DNA from: Caulobacter sp. X
GTDB taxonomy: Bacteria > Pseudomonadota > Alphaproteobacteria > Caulobacterales > Caulobacteraceae
Direction of reading: 5' to 3'
Length of the DNA stretch: 64,000 bases
Assembly: GCF_002742635.1 (NCBI RefSeq)
Contig: NZ_PEGF01000003.1
Coordinates: 1 to 64,000 of the forward strand
The notes below the pieces were generated by a model. The model did no database searches, was not told where the DNA came from, and saw nothing but the letters and a program-made list of their open reading frames with translations. Positions 8,130 to 19,285 of this stretch are shown in pieces. The stretch's first letter is position 1; every line of letters begins with the position of its first letter. Made by a program: the position numbers and the translations under genes.

Positions 8130-11080
8130 GCGACTCGGTAGAGCCTGTCAGCAGGATCGTTCAGCGGCCTGAGCCCGCCTGCCGTGGCAGCGTCGGCCCA
8201 GAGGTAGTCGCCCGTCAGACCGACATGGGCCCAGCTCATCGGCGAGAGGTGGGCTAGAAGCTCATCGGGCGCGGCCACGCCCCTCTCCCGCAGATGCTCG
8301 ACGGCGCGCTGCATATATAATGTGTTCCAAAGCGCGATGGCGGCGATCACCAGGTTGAGGCCTGAAGCGCGGTGTTCCTGGTTCTGTAAAGTGCGATCGG
8401 CGATCCGCCCCTGCTTGTGGACGAACACCGCCTGGGCCAGCGCGTGGCGCGCCTCGCTCTTGTTGAGCCCGGCCTGACAGCGGCGGCGCAGTTCCGGGCT
8501 TTCCAGCCAGTCGAGCGTGAACAGCGTGCGCTCGATCCGGCCGACCTCGGCCAGGCCCATGTCGAGGCGATTTTGGCGTTTGAACGCCGATAGCTTCTTG
8601 AGCATCACCGACGGCGCGACCGATCCGGCTTTCAGCGACGCCGCCAGACGGACGATGTCCTCCCAATTTTCCTCGATGACATCGACCCGGATCGGACGGC
8701 CAAGGAGTGGTTCAAGGATCTTGTGGCGCGGCTTGGCTCCGATGATCGCCAAGCGGCGATCCTGCAGATCACGCAAGCGCGGTACGAACCGGTATCCGAG
8801 AAGGTGGCACAGGGCGAATACGTGGTCGGTCGCCCCGCCGGTGTCGGTGTAGTGCTCCCCGCCGCCACGACCAATCAGGCCGTCGAGCACATAGGGCGCC
8901 TCCGAGGAAGTGGCCGACAACACGCGGGTGTGGAACGAGCCGTGCATGTCCGACAGGTGGGTATAGATCCGCAAGCCAGGCTCAGGCCCGTACTTGGCGT
9001 TGACTTCACCCGCTCCGCCGCGTCGGCGGCCCGAGCGGAAGAATTGGCCGTCGGAAGACGAGGCCTGGCCATCGCCCCAGTGTCGGGCGAACGGCTGCGC
9101 GTGGTGGACCTCGATAATCCTAGCCAGCGCGGCCTTGTAGTTCTCTTCGCTCAGATACCAGCTCTGGGTCCAGGCGAGCTGAGCGTAGGTGACGCCTTGG
9201 CTGGCGTTGGCCATCCGCTCCAGACCAAGATTGGTGGCGTCGGCCAGGACCGCGGCGAGGATGCAGCTGGGATTGTCGTGGACCTTGCCCGACCTCAGCT
9301 CGCGGAACGTCGACGAGAAACCCGTCAGGGCGTCTATCTCTCTGAGCAACTCGGTGATCCGGACCCGGGGAAGCAGCGCGTCGATCGCCCGATCTAGCGA
9401 CCTGGCCTCGTCCGGCGCATTGGCCTTCACCGGCGTCACCGACAGCTCGTCGCCTTTCAGCGTCACGCCGACCAGGTCGCCCTTGGCTAGGCGCCGTGAG
9501 AAGCTGGCGAGCCGCTGATCCAGCAGGCTGGCGCGCTCAGCCAGATAGGTTCCCATCTCGGTATCGACGGGCAAGGTCTCGGCTTCGGCGGCGACTTCGT
9601 CCTTGGGCAGCAGGTAGTCGGCGAAGCGCTTGTAGGATCGCGAACCTTCGATCCACACGTCGCCAGAACGGAGCCGATCACGCAACGTCGCCATCAACGC
9701 CGTCTCGTAGAGCCGTCGGTTGATCGGGCCACCGATGGGCTTGACCAGGGCTTTCCAATGCTTGGAGACGAACGGCATAGGCGCGTCGTCGGGAATCTCG
9801 CGCCGGCCGGACCGGTTGAGGTCGCGGAGGAGTTCAAGGGCCTTCAGCAATGAGGCGCCGCCCGTGCCTGACCGGAAGCGTATGTGTTCCAGGAAGGTCG
9901 GAACAAACCGGCGCAGGGCGCCGTAGCGGTCGGCGGCGCTAACCAGTGGATCTTCCACCGCCAGCGCCGCCAGGGCCTCGATCTTCGGTCTGGCCTGAAT
10001 GACCTTCCACCATCCAACCTGGGCGTCGAGTGTGTCGAGCACGTCGCCGCCGTCGGCCCGGGCATGTTCGACCGCGCCGATCACGCCGCTGAACAACCGC
10101 ATGAGGTTGCTGACCTCGCGGCTGCTGGCCTGGTACTTGCGCTCGCGCCCCCGACGGCCCTTGGCGAACAGCGAGCCGACCATCTTGTCGAACATATCGA
10201 CCGCGGCGTCGCTCAGGCGGCTTTCGAGAAAGATCAGCTGCGCGACCACGGTCGCCCGGCGGCGACCCACGCCGTAACCGTTGAGCAGGAAGGCCGGCGC
10301 GACCGCTCCCTCTCGGACATACTGCTCGAAGCGCCGTTCGTGGATGGTCTCGGTGATCGCCGGATTGATACCGATGGCGCGAACGTAGGCCAGACGCTCG
10401 GTGATCCCCGCCATCGACGCGGCGCTCGGCGACTCCGGGATGTCGCGCAGCCAGGCCAGGGCCGATTTCTTGAGGTTGGCGTCATTGACCAACAGTTGGT
10501 CGATGCGGTCCAGTTGCGAGAGCGAGATCGGCGCCAGCAGATCCTCAGCCGCCTTGCGTCTTGCCTGGGAGCGGCCAGCCAGGCCGACGCGCTCCAAGGT
10601 GTCGGGAGACGGCAGGATGATCCGTCGCCGGCGCAGTTCTGCGATCAGGGCCTCCACGATGGCTCCGCCCTTGTCGGTGGCGACGGCCGCCGCGGCGGCG
10701 ATCGACACCGCCAAGCGAATATCGCCACGGACAAACAAGCGTATCCCTAGTCGCTCATGAAGCTGACCTGCGTGCTCGCTGCGTGTTTTTAGTCTTTTGG
10801 CATAGTCGCCTAGCGCTTCAGGTGAAACATGCACTTGGTCGGACAAAAAGCGCAGCACGATCGGGGGAACAACTTGACCAGGCAGCCACCCAAAACCTGG
10901 ATGGCGTAGCAGCGCCATTTGCACAGCGGAGCCCAGCTTGTTGGCTGGACGTTTACGCTCGTCGATCCACTTGAGATCGTCTGGCACCAGCGTGTAGCAG
11001 CGCGCCACCTCTCGGTCGGTGACCGGAGGCTCGAACAACCTTCGCCGTTCGTCACCCGTGAGCAAGCTTCGCCGCGCCAT
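8126..11080 (-). CDS. tnpA: Tn3-family transposase TnpA
   Basis: 984 residues, a normal full length for the family. The N-terminal half is the DNA-binding region (LLTGDERRRLFEPP..., DDLKWIDERKRPANKLG). The C-terminal half carries the DDE catalytic core, with acidic residues in ADATNLGLERMA, in TDTGGATDHVFAL and in the EEN segment, and ends with the conserved LIAAIALWNT-type region. It binds the terminal repeats and makes the cointegrate during replicative transposition. The stop codon sits inside the repeat of the adjacent MITE-like element, so the last residues could be altered. Confidence 0.95.
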   Translation of the reverse strand: MARRSLLTGDERRRLFEPPVTDREVARCYTLVPDDLKWIDERKRPANKLGSAVQMALLRHPGFGWLPGQVVPPIVLRFLSDQVHVSPEALGDYAKRLKTRSEHAGQLHERLGIRLFVRGDIRLAVSIAAAAAVATDKGGAIVEALIAELRRRRIILPSPDTLERVGLAGRSQARRKAAEDLLAPISLSQLDRIDQLLVNDANLKKSALAWLRDIPESPSAASMAGITERLAYVRAIGINPAITETIHERRFEQYVREGAVAPAFLLNGYGVGRRRATVVAQLIFLESRLSDAAVDMFDKMVGSLFAKGRRGRERKYQASSREVSNLMRLFSGVIGAVEHARADGGDVLDTLDAQVGWWKVIQARPKIEALAALAVEDPLVSAADRYGALRRFVPTFLEHIRFRSGTGGASLLKALELLRDLNRSGRREIPDDAPMPFVSKHWKALVKPIGGPINRRLYETALMATLRDRLRSGDVWIEGSRSYKRFADYLLPKDEVAAEAETLPVDTEMGTYLAERASLLDQRLASFSRRLAKGDLVGVTLKGDELSVTPVKANAPDEARSLDRAIDALLPRVRITELLREIDALTGFSSTFRELRSGKVHDNPSCILAAVLADATNLGLERMANASQGVTYAQLAWTQSWYLSEENYKAALARIIEVHHAQPFARHWGDGQASSSDGQFFRSGRRRGGAGEVNAKYGPEPGLRIYTHLSDMHGSFHTRVLSATSSEAPYVLDGLIGRGGGEHYTDTGGATDHVFALCHLLGYRFVPRLRDLQDRRLAIIGAKPRHKILEPLLGRPIRVDVIEENWEDIVRLAASLKAGSVAPSVMLKKLSAFKRQNRLDMGLAEVGRIERTLFTLDWLESPELRRRCQAGLNKSEARHALAQAVFVHKQGRIADRTLQNQEHRASGLNLVIAAIALWNTLYMQRAVEHLRERGVAAPDELLAHLSPMSWAHVGLTGDYLWADAATAGGLRPLNDPADRLYRVA

Positions 11081-11197
11081 GGGATGGTCCTGACCGCTTC
11101 TGCAGGTGGCTCATAATTCGCGAAAAATGAGACGCTGACTAGCCTCAACGATTTCAGCGGCTTGCGTGTCTCGAATTATAGTCTCAGAAATAGGCGC
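11081..11197. promoter_or_regulatory. res recombination site and divergent tnpA/tnpR promoters
   Basis: The 117 bases between the divergent transposase and resolvase genes are AT-richer than their surroundings. They contain inverted partial repeats around ATAATTCG (near 11114) and CGAATTAT (near 11171), as expected for resolvase subsites. Position between tnpA and tnpR is the standard place of res in Tn3-family elements. Exact subsites are not resolved here. Confidence 0.55.
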
Positions 11198-11752
11198 ATG
11201 ATTTACGGATATGCACGGGTTTCGACCGACGGTCAGAGCGTCGAGGCGCAGGTCGCCGAGTTGACGGCGGCCGGTTGTGAAAAGGTGTTCAGCGAGACGG
11301 CGTCGGGCGCCAAGACCGACCGCAGCCAGCTCAAGCGCGCCATCGCTTCGCTGGCGGCAGGCGACGTGCTGATGGTCACTCGGCTCGATCGCCTGGCGCG
11401 CTCGACACGCGATCTTCTCAACGTTCTGGCCGCTCTCACCGAGAAGGACGCGAAGTTCCGCTCAATTCGGGACACCTGGGCCGACACCACCACCCCGCAC
11501 GGCCGGTTGATGCTGACGGTGCTGGGCGGCTTGGCCGAGTTCGAGCGTGAATTGATCAGGTCGCGCACCAGCGAGGGCCGCGAACGCGCCAAGGCGCGCG
11601 GCGTCAAGCTTGGACGCCGCCACAGCCTGACCGTGGCGCAGCGCGCCTTCGTCGCCCAGCAGCGGGCCAATGGCGAAAGCGTGCGCCATCTGGCTCGGGT
11701 TCTGGGCGTCAGCAAGGCGACCATCGGTCGTATCCCGCCGTCCGAGGGATGA
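11198..11752 (+). CDS. tnpR: serine resolvase TnpR
   Basis: 184 residues from ATG 11198 (MIYGYARVSTDGQS), where the nucleophile is Ser9 of YARVS. TRLDRLARS and the GGLAEFERELIRSRTSEG helix follow, and a C-terminal HTH (VRHLARVLGVSKATIGRI) binds res. The frame is open 12 codons upstream, but the start chosen matches the family's N-terminus. It resolves Tn3 cointegrates at the adjacent res site. Confidence 0.93.
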   Translation: MIYGYARVSTDGQSVEAQVAELTAAGCEKVFSETASGAKTDRSQLKRAIASLAAGDVLMVTRLDRLARSTRDLLNVLAALTEKDAKFRSIRDTWADTTTPHGRLMLTVLGGLAEFERELIRSRTSEGRERAKARGVKLGRRHSLTVAQRAFVAQQRANGESVRHLARVLGVSKATIGRIPPSEG

Positions 11753-11789
11753 AGACACTTAGATGGTAGAGAATCGACAGGTTGGGCCG

Positions 11790-12215
11790 CTATGCTCTTG
11801 GCGCCGGCGCGCGGGGCTCGGCATAGAGGGTGTCGATCAGCGGACATCCTGGATCCTGCCCTGCGTCGCAAGCTCGGACGGAGTCAGCCAGGACCCGCTC
11901 CATCCGCTTGAGATCGGCGATCCGCGCTCGAACGTCCTTCAGATGAACGGCGGCCAAGTCGCGCACCTCTGCGCAGGTGGAGTGTCCGCCAGCCGCCAGG
12001 CCAAGCAGCGCTCGCACCTCATCGAGTGTGAAGCCGAGTTCGCGGGCGCGGCGCACAAATCCGAGCCGGACCACATCGCCTCCGCCGTAACTGCGGTAGC
12101 GGCCTCGCCGAGGCGGCGCGGGCATCAGGCCGATCCGCTCGTAGTAGCGGATCGTTTCGATGTTGCAGCCCGTGCGCCGGGACAGTTCGCCAATCGGGAT
12201 CGCGGTATCCGCCAT
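11790..12215 (-). CDS. merR: mercuric resistance regulator MerR
   Basis: 141 residues. An N-terminal winged helix (IPIGELSRRTGCNIETIRYYERIGL) is followed by the dimerisation helix and the mercury-binding loop. Cys81, Cys116 and Cys124 correspond to the three Hg(II) ligands of MerR. It represses and, with Hg(II), activates the divergent merC-T-P-A operon by untwisting its long-spacer promoter at 12243-12273. Confidence 0.95.
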   Translation of the reverse strand: MADTAIPIGELSRRTGCNIETIRYYERIGLMPAPPRRGRYRSYGGGDVVRLGFVRRARELGFTLDEVRALLGLAAGGHSTCAEVRDLAAVHLKDVRARIADLKRMERVLADSVRACDAGQDPGCPLIDTLYAEPRAPAPRA

Positions 12216-12242
12216 GCTGTTCTGCGCCTCTCAATTTTGGGC

Positions 12243-12273
12243 TTGAGTCTGTAGTCACTACAGATCGTATGTA
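12243..12273 (+). promoter_or_regulatory. mer operator/promoter with 19-bp spacer
   Basis: TTGAGT (-35, 12243-12248) and TATGTA (-10, 12268-12273) are 19 bases apart, the over-long spacing typical of MerR-controlled promoters. Between them lies the dyad TCTGTAG-TCA-CTACAGA, where MerR binds. It drives merC and the following genes. Confidence 0.85.
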
Positions 12274-12359
12274 GTGATCTTCAGCCCTCACGGGCAAGCT
12301 GCGGTCATGATCGCAGCGTCGCTCTGACGGTTCCACCGAAGTCGCCGAGGCCATTTGCG

Positions 12360-12785
12360 ATGCCCATCCAGAATCCCCTCACACGCGCGGCTGACAAGGC
12401 GGGCGTCATCGGCTCGATTGTCACCGCCATGGGGTGCGCGGCGTGCTTCCCGGCGCTCGCGAGTCTTGGCGCCGCGCTGGGCCTTGGTTTCCTGAGCCAG
12501 TACGAAGGAGTCTTCATCCGTTACCTCCTGCCGCTGTTCGCCGTGATCGCCCTCATCGCCAACACGGTCGGCGGGCTTCGCCATCGTCGGTGGGCGCGAA
12601 TGGCGCTGAGCGTCGTCGGGCCGACATTGGTGCTTGCGGCGGCTTTGCTCATGGCCACCCGCGGCTGGCCGACGGCGTGGCTCCTCTATCCCGGACTGAC
12701 CTTGATGGTGGTCGTGGCGATCTGGGATCTCGCCGCGCCGCCTCGCAATGCTCCCGCGCGCCCCCGCGAAGGGGTGGTTTCTTGA
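12360..12785 (+). CDS. merC: mercury transporter MerC
   Basis: 141 residues with four predicted inner-membrane helices. A vicinal cysteine motif (MGCAACFPALASLG) in the first helix is the MerC signature for Hg(II) uptake. It is the first gene after the mer promoter, ahead of merT, unlike the classical merT-P-C-A order. It passes Hg(II) into the cytoplasm for reduction by MerA. Confidence 0.85.
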   Translation: MPIQNPLTRAADKAGVIGSIVTAMGCAACFPALASLGAALGLGFLSQYEGVFIRYLLPLFAVIALIANTVGGLRHRRWARMALSVVGPTLVLAAALLMATRGWPTAWLLYPGLTLMVVVAIWDLAAPPRNAPARPREGVVS

Positions 12786-12819
12786 CGCCATGGCGAGGTT
12801 TATCGAAAGGAGATTCTCC

Positions 12820-13170
12820 GTGTCGGAATCCAAAAGCGGCCGCAGCGCGTTGGCGCTTGGCGGCTTGGCCGCCATTCTGGCCTCGACCTGTTGCCTCGGC
12901 CCACTCCTCTTGGTCGCCCTCGGATTCAGCGGGGCCTGGATCGGCAATCTGACCGTGCTGGAACCGTACCGTCCGTTGTTCATCGGCGCGGCGCTAGTCG
13001 CCATGGCCTTCGCCTATCGCCGAATCTTCCGCTCGGCCCGCGCCTGCGAGCCCGGCGAAGTCTGCGCCGTGCCCAAGGTCAGGACCACCTACAAAGTGAT
13101 CTTCTGGGCGGTCGCGGCGCTCGTCCTTGTCGCGCTGGCGTTCCCCTACGTCCTGCCCCTGTTCTACTGA
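12820..13170 (+). CDS. merT: mercuric transport protein MerT
   Basis: 116 residues from GTG 12820, which has AAGGAG seven bases upstream and gives the normal MerT length; upstream ATGs in frame (12748, 12790) would add a tail that overlaps merC. Three membrane helices. The first helix has the Cys pair STCCLGP and the cytoplasmic loop has CEPGEVC, the two sites that relay Hg(II) from MerP to MerA. Confidence 0.92.
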   Translation: MSESKSGRSALALGGLAAILASTCCLGPLLLVALGFSGAWIGNLTVLEPYRPLFIGAALVAMAFAYRRIFRSARACEPGEVCAVPKVRTTYKVIFWAVAALVLVALAFPYVLPLFY

Positions 13171-13182
13171 AAGGAAGCCCCC

Positions 13183-13461
13183 ATGAAGAAGCTCGTCTCC
13201 CTGATCGCCCTGATGGGCGCGCTCAACTCTCCCGCGTGGGCCGCGACGAAGACGGTCACCCTGACGGTGCCCGGCATGACCTGCGCGGCCTGCCCGATCA
13301 CCGTCAAGACAGCGCTTGCCAAGGTCGCCGGCGTCGAGAAAACCGAGGTCAGCTTCGAAAAGCGCGAGGCCGTCGTCACCTTCGATGACGCCAAGACGAC
13401 GGTCGCCGCCCTGACCAAGGCGACTGCGGGCGCGGGCTACCCGTCCACCGTGAAGCGCTGA
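13183..13461 (+). CDS. merP: periplasmic mercury-binding protein MerP
   Basis: 92 residues: a signal peptide ending near AWA-AT and one heavy-metal-associated domain with GMTCAACP, whose two cysteines bind Hg(II). It scavenges periplasmic mercury and hands it to MerT. It lies 12 bases after merT, preceded by AAGGAAG. Confidence 0.95.
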   Translation: MKKLVSLIALMGALNSPAWAATKTVTLTVPGMTCAACPITVKTALAKVAGVEKTEVSFEKREAVVTFDDAKTTVAALTKATAGAGYPSTVKR

Positions 13462-15162
<1,701 letters not shown>

Positions 15163-15309
15163 AGGTTCAGTTTGGGCGGCGAGCGGAGCGCGCACCTCAT
15201 GATGACGCCTAACCCTCCAGGCGAGAGACTGAAAGGTCTGCTTTCCGGCTAGCGAGCGCGCAGACGACCAGCCACGCGCCGACACGCGCGAACGCCGACT
15301 TCCGCACCA

Positions 15310-15366
15310 ATGTTCTTGGTTCGTACTTCTAAGCGCCTTTTAGCGCACAAACCTTGAGGTGAACCC
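15310..15366. repeat. right terminal inverted repeat of the Tn3-family element
   Basis: Mirror of 7900-7956 with two differences in 57 bases. The outer end is 24 bases from the stop codon of the HExxH gene that follows, so that gene is intact. The 147 bases between merA and this repeat hold no gene. Confidence 0.85.
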
Positions 15367-15390
15367 GTCCTCAACCCGATGCTGCGCCGT

Positions 15391-16761
15391 TCAGTCCGCC
15401 GCGTCGGTGATCCATGCGATTCCGTCCAAGGGGGCCAGAGCGCGGATCATTCGCTCGCGGTCCGCGCTCGCCGGCGTCAGCCAGCGCGACGCGGCCGCGC
15501 CAATCCGATCGTGTTCGAGCGCGATCGTAGCGGCGAGCAGGCCCCAGACCCTATCGAAGACAAGGGCCAAGCGGTCGATCTCGAACCCGACCATCGCGCC
15601 GACGCCAGGGTCGAGCGCGCTGATCAAGCCGATGACCTCGGCGCGTCGCACGCGAGGATGGGGATGATCGCGCCCGCCCAGGAAGGCGGCGGCTTTCAGT
15701 TGGGCAAGGTCGCTCGCCTGCTCCCGGGCGAAGAGCTCGGGGCTGACGATCTGGGTCAGCATGCGGTGGACGGTGTCGAGCGCCAGCAAGAAGGCGCCCG
15801 CGCCCGTCACGTTGCCCGGCAGGCTGTTGGTTCGCGATCCGTAGACGGCCACGCGGATCATCGCGTAGGCGTCGGCGTCGGACTCCTCGCGCTGGTGACG
15901 ATAGGTCTGTCGCAGCCGCTCGGGGTCGAGGGTCAACCCGGCGCGAAGGCAAGCCTCCGCGAGGGCGGCGGCCATGCGCTCGGCGTCGCGCTCAACCGAC
16001 TCGTGGTTGACCGCTGTGGGGTTGCCGCAGCCGACTTCCAGGTGCAGCGCCTCATGCCAGAGCACGAACGCGATGAACGATTGGAAAAGCGTGTCGGCAT
16101 AACGCTCGACCAGGCTGGATCCGGCCAGCCGCGGGGAGGGGAAGTCGACCTCGCCCTGGGTGATGTAGTCGATGAAGAGCTGGGCGATGTCGAAACACGG
16201 GCCCTCGTCGGCCGCGACGAAGGCCTCGACCTGCTGTTTGGTGCGCACGAGGATTGCGCCGTCGCGCTCGAAGAACAACAAAGGCGTGACGAGGGCGCAA
16301 AGCCGGCGGGCCAGCCGGACGAGGCCTTCCTCCACAACGATGGCGCCGCGGTCGCCGAGCGGCACGGCCATGGCGTTGAAGTCGCCGGTCGGGGCGGTGG
16401 CCAGGATCACGTCCCGCACGTAGTCCGACTGGAACGGCAGGTGCACGGCGGTGTAGCGCCAGACCAATTGCAGCCAGGCCTGCAGGGCTGGGTCCTGCAA
16501 CGGCGTGGCGGGGGTGATCGAGAACATTTCCTCGAGGCTGCCGACCAGCCCGTGATCGAGGGTGACGGACGGATCCAGTCCCCAGTCGAAGTCGAGATAG
16601 CCAGGCGCCGCATCGGCGAGGCGCCTGTAGGCCTGCCGGCGTTGTTCGAAGCGCTCGGCCAAGGCGCCTTCGTCGACGCCGATCCGCGCCCAGGCCCGGG
16701 CCTGGAGCCGGGCCACGATCTCGCGAAGGTCCAGAGGCGCGGCCTGAGCGCCGATCGGCAC
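15391..16761 (-). CDS. HExxH zinc-metallopeptidase-like protein (second of a tandem pair)
   Basis: 456 residues, no signal peptide. WHEALHLEVG at 235-244 gives the HExxH zinc motif (His236, Glu237, His240). Downstream EESDADAYAM (292-301) has the spacing of the gluzincin third ligand region. It is three bases after the related gene at 16765, so co-transcribed. Overall sequence is not that of M48 or ImmA/IrrE enzymes that I know. A cytoplasmic peptidase or peptide-modifying role is an inference. Confidence 0.6.
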   Translation of the reverse strand: MPIGAQAAPLDLREIVARLQARAWARIGVDEGALAERFEQRRQAYRRLADAAPGYLDFDWGLDPSVTLDHGLVGSLEEMFSITPATPLQDPALQAWLQLVWRYTAVHLPFQSDYVRDVILATAPTGDFNAMAVPLGDRGAIVVEEGLVRLARRLCALVTPLLFFERDGAILVRTKQQVEAFVAADEGPCFDIAQLFIDYITQGEVDFPSPRLAGSSLVERYADTLFQSFIAFVLWHEALHLEVGCGNPTAVNHESVERDAERMAAALAEACLRAGLTLDPERLRQTYRHQREESDADAYAMIRVAVYGSRTNSLPGNVTGAGAFLLALDTVHRMLTQIVSPELFAREQASDLAQLKAAAFLGGRDHPHPRVRRAEVIGLISALDPGVGAMVGFEIDRLALVFDRVWGLLAATIALEHDRIGAAASRWLTPASADRERMIRALAPLDGIAWITDAAD

Positions 16762-16764
16762 GGC

Positions 16765-18036
16765 TCAGAGCTCCGCGTAGGTCGGCCGGGGCGCGTCTCT
16801 ATAGACAGCCAGCGCCTCGTGGAAGCGCGGGTGCACGCCGGCGTGGCCCAGGCGCACGAGAGCGGGGAAGGCGTTCATGAACAGCTTGTCGAACATCAGG
16901 TCGATGGCGTTGGCGAACGTCGCCGCCGGCCCCTCATAGTCACCCTTGGCGAACCAGAAAAACAAGGCCGCCGCCCGGATCCCCGGCGCGGGATGGGCGT
17001 CCTGCTCGCTGCGCCAGGCGGCGACCTCGGCGTGGACGCGGGCCCAATCTGTGCCGTGAGCGACAGTGTAGAGCGTCCGTTCGATCAGTTCGAAACTCTT
17101 GAAGGCCAGATAGGCGCCCCAGAACCCCGTCAGCGCGTCGCCGCGTTCATCCAGGGCCGCGTCGCATGCGATCTGCAACCCGAAAGCATCAGCTTCCATC
17201 TCTTGGGCCTGGGCGCGTTCCAGCGCAGTGAGCTCGCCCATATCGGCGATGGCGTCGGGAACGGCGCCGACGAGATGGCCTTGTGCGTGATGGGCGAACT
17301 CATGGGCCATGACGAAGGTCTCGAAGCCGCCGCAGAGGACAAGCGCCAGCTCCAGGACCGGCCGGGTGACCACCCATGGCGGCAGGGTGCGCACCCAGCC
17401 CTGGCCGATATAGTTGTCGAGAACGGCGGCGAACCACTGCGCCGCCTTTGGCGCCAAGGAGACCGGATCGGCCGCGCGTTCGAAGTCGAGATCGGCGTGA
17501 TCCTCGGTGGCGCTGGCGGGCGTTATCAGGACGGTCGCCACCACCTTGCTCATCATGTAGGCGAACGACCGGATCTCGTCGTCGAACAGGATCGCGATCT
17601 CGCCTTGGTCGGCGCGGATGGCGCGTGCGTTGATCTGGCCCGTCGGCAGGGTGGCCAGCAAAGGGGGCTTGCCAAGCGTGCGGCCGCGGGAGCGGTTGAG
17701 GGCGTCGACACGGCCCCACAGGCGCCGCAGGCCCTCATAGGCCCACGGATCCTGTAAGGTCAGCGGCGATCGCGGCGGCGGCCCGGCCGCCGTGTCGTTG
17801 AACTGCCCGAGGAGATGTTGGGCGTCCGAGGGCAGCTCGACCCCGACGCGACCGTAGGCTTGCGCCAGGTCGTCCAGAAAGCCGGCCGTGCTGTCGACGT
17901 CCAGCTGGCGCATCAGCCAGGGCGCGTCGACATAGGCCGCCCGCTGCAGATCGTGGACGAGCGCGGCCAGGGAAGGGGCCTGGGCCCGGCGGCCGCGCAG
18001 GTTGATGACATTGCGCTCGCTTGAGCTTTCACCCAT
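16765..18036 (-). CDS. HExxH zinc-metallopeptidase-like protein (first of a tandem pair)
   Basis: 423 residues from ATG 18036, chosen because GGAGAG precedes it; the frame is open to 18108. AHEFAHHAQGH supplies HExxH (His245, Glu246, His249) and EMEADAFG 30-odd residues later supplies the probable third ligand, as in M48-like peptidases. It shares layout with the next gene but little sequence, so they are remote paralogues. No membrane segment. It follows a dioxygenase gene by about 106 bases on the same strand. Confidence 0.6.
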   Translation of the reverse strand: MGESSSERNVINLRGRRAQAPSLAALVHDLQRAAYVDAPWLMRQLDVDSTAGFLDDLAQAYGRVGVELPSDAQHLLGQFNDTAAGPPPRSPLTLQDPWAYEGLRRLWGRVDALNRSRGRTLGKPPLLATLPTGQINARAIRADQGEIAILFDDEIRSFAYMMSKVVATVLITPASATEDHADLDFERAADPVSLAPKAAQWFAAVLDNYIGQGWVRTLPPWVVTRPVLELALVLCGGFETFVMAHEFAHHAQGHLVGAVPDAIADMGELTALERAQAQEMEADAFGLQIACDAALDERGDALTGFWGAYLAFKSFELIERTLYTVAHGTDWARVHAEVAAWRSEQDAHPAPGIRAAALFFWFAKGDYEGPAATFANAIDLMFDKLFMNAFPALVRLGHAGVHPRFHEALAVYRDAPRPTYAEL

Positions 18037-18142
18037 CACCTGCTCTCCGCCGATGGTCATGGCCAAGGTCATCACGCAAAAGGCGTGGCGCCTAGGGTTT
18101 ACGGGCAAAGGCGGTCCGCAGTCGCGAACCGCCCTGCAGAGC

Positions 18143-19156
18143 TCACAAGGTCGGCTGGAACACCCGGCCGCTCAGTTCGCGCCAGGCGCCCAGGCGCCGC
18201 AGATCGCGGATCCAGAAGACGCGCTGGACCCACCGGATCGGCGCGCCGTCGGCCGTATAGCTCGGCTCGAAGGCGCCGCGTCCGTGACCCGCCACGCGGT
18301 TGTTGATCAGCAGCAGCATACCCGGCTGCAGGATCACCTCGCCGGCCACACTGTCCAGGGCGGCGTGGAAGCGGGTCAGGACGGCTCCGGCTTCCGCGTC
18401 CAGAGGCAGGGTCATGTCGCCGTAGAAGGCGAAGGCGAAGCTGAGATCCTCGTCCTCGCCCGCGACGATCGCGCAGACCTGGCGGCGGGTCTCGCCTTCA
18501 CCCAACCAACGCTTGGGCAAGGAGATCGAGTACCGAGCCTGGCGCAGAACGGCCTGGTCCTCGGGCGATAGGCGCTCGAAGGCGGCGCGCGCATCGGCCA
18601 CGCGGGTGGCCGGCGCGCCGCTGGGATCGGCGACGAGACCGATCAGCGCCAGGCCGTCGGCGCAAGGGTCGCCGGAGCAGCGACGCGCGGCCGCGGTCTC
18701 GATGTGGAGATCGAGCGGCTCGCGCGACCCCAAGCCGGTAAGGGCCGACCGATCCCGACGGCGCGGGCTGAGGTTGTTGATCAGGCCCCGTCCTTCGGGC
18801 GCGACGCCGTAGGGGGCGCCGACATGTCCCGCCGCGCCCAGCAGCAGGCCTTCACTGAGCCGGCTGGGCTTGCAGACCATTTCCTGATCGGTGTCCTCGG
18901 GGCCGTGGGTCAGGGTCGGATCGAACGGCAGGTTGGTGACAAGGACAGCCGCCGCGCCGCGGCCATCGGCCATGGCGGTCGTCGCGGCCAGCAGGGCCGG
19001 GGGCGCGAGGCGACGCCAGCGGTCCACGGCGTCGGACACGGCGGCGTCGACGGCGCTGATGGCGGTCGGCAACTGGAAATCAGCGAAGCCGTCCGCGAGG
19101 CGGATATGGGTCTGAGCGTCGAGGGCGTAGGTTTGGATGGAATGTTGGATGGACAT
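18143..19156 (-). CDS. clavaminate-synthase-like Fe(II)/2-oxoglutarate dioxygenase
   Basis: 337 residues from ATG 19156, with GGAG seven bases upstream. The metal triad is visible: His151 and Glu153 in LHIET and His291 in AGHGRGAF, followed by the 2-oxoglutarate arginine in IRWVQRVF. HxE rather than HxD is typical of the asparagine-oxygenase/VioC/clavaminate synthase group, which hydroxylate free or peptide-bound amino acids. Its place ahead of two HExxH genes suggests peptide or amino-acid tailoring; the substrate is unknown. Confidence 0.75.
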   Translation of the reverse strand: MSIQHSIQTYALDAQTHIRLADGFADFQLPTAISAVDAAVSDAVDRWRRLAPPALLAATTAMADGRGAAAVLVTNLPFDPTLTHGPEDTDQEMVCKPSRLSEGLLLGAAGHVGAPYGVAPEGRGLINNLSPRRRDRSALTGLGSREPLDLHIETAAARRCSGDPCADGLALIGLVADPSGAPATRVADARAAFERLSPEDQAVLRQARYSISLPKRWLGEGETRRQVCAIVAGEDEDLSFAFAFYGDMTLPLDAEAGAVLTRFHAALDSVAGEVILQPGMLLLINNRVAGHGRGAFEPSYTADGAPIRWVQRVFWIRDLRRLGAWRELSGRVFQPTL

Positions 19157-19285
19157 GGTCGTCTCCAGTTCAAGGAAAGCGACCGCCTCAATAGGATCAC
19201 GACAGGGAGCGTGGTCACGCCGATTCCCGAACCTGGTTCGGGAGCCCGGCCACGCGCGCGCGAGAAACAGGGGGACCGGTTGGGC

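Noticed and set aside
15379-17757. 792-residue open frame on the plus strand across the HExxH genes
   Set aside because: It is the antisense shadow of two genes with real motifs and normal starts; its own translation is low-complexity, rich in Gly, Arg and Asp, with no domain.
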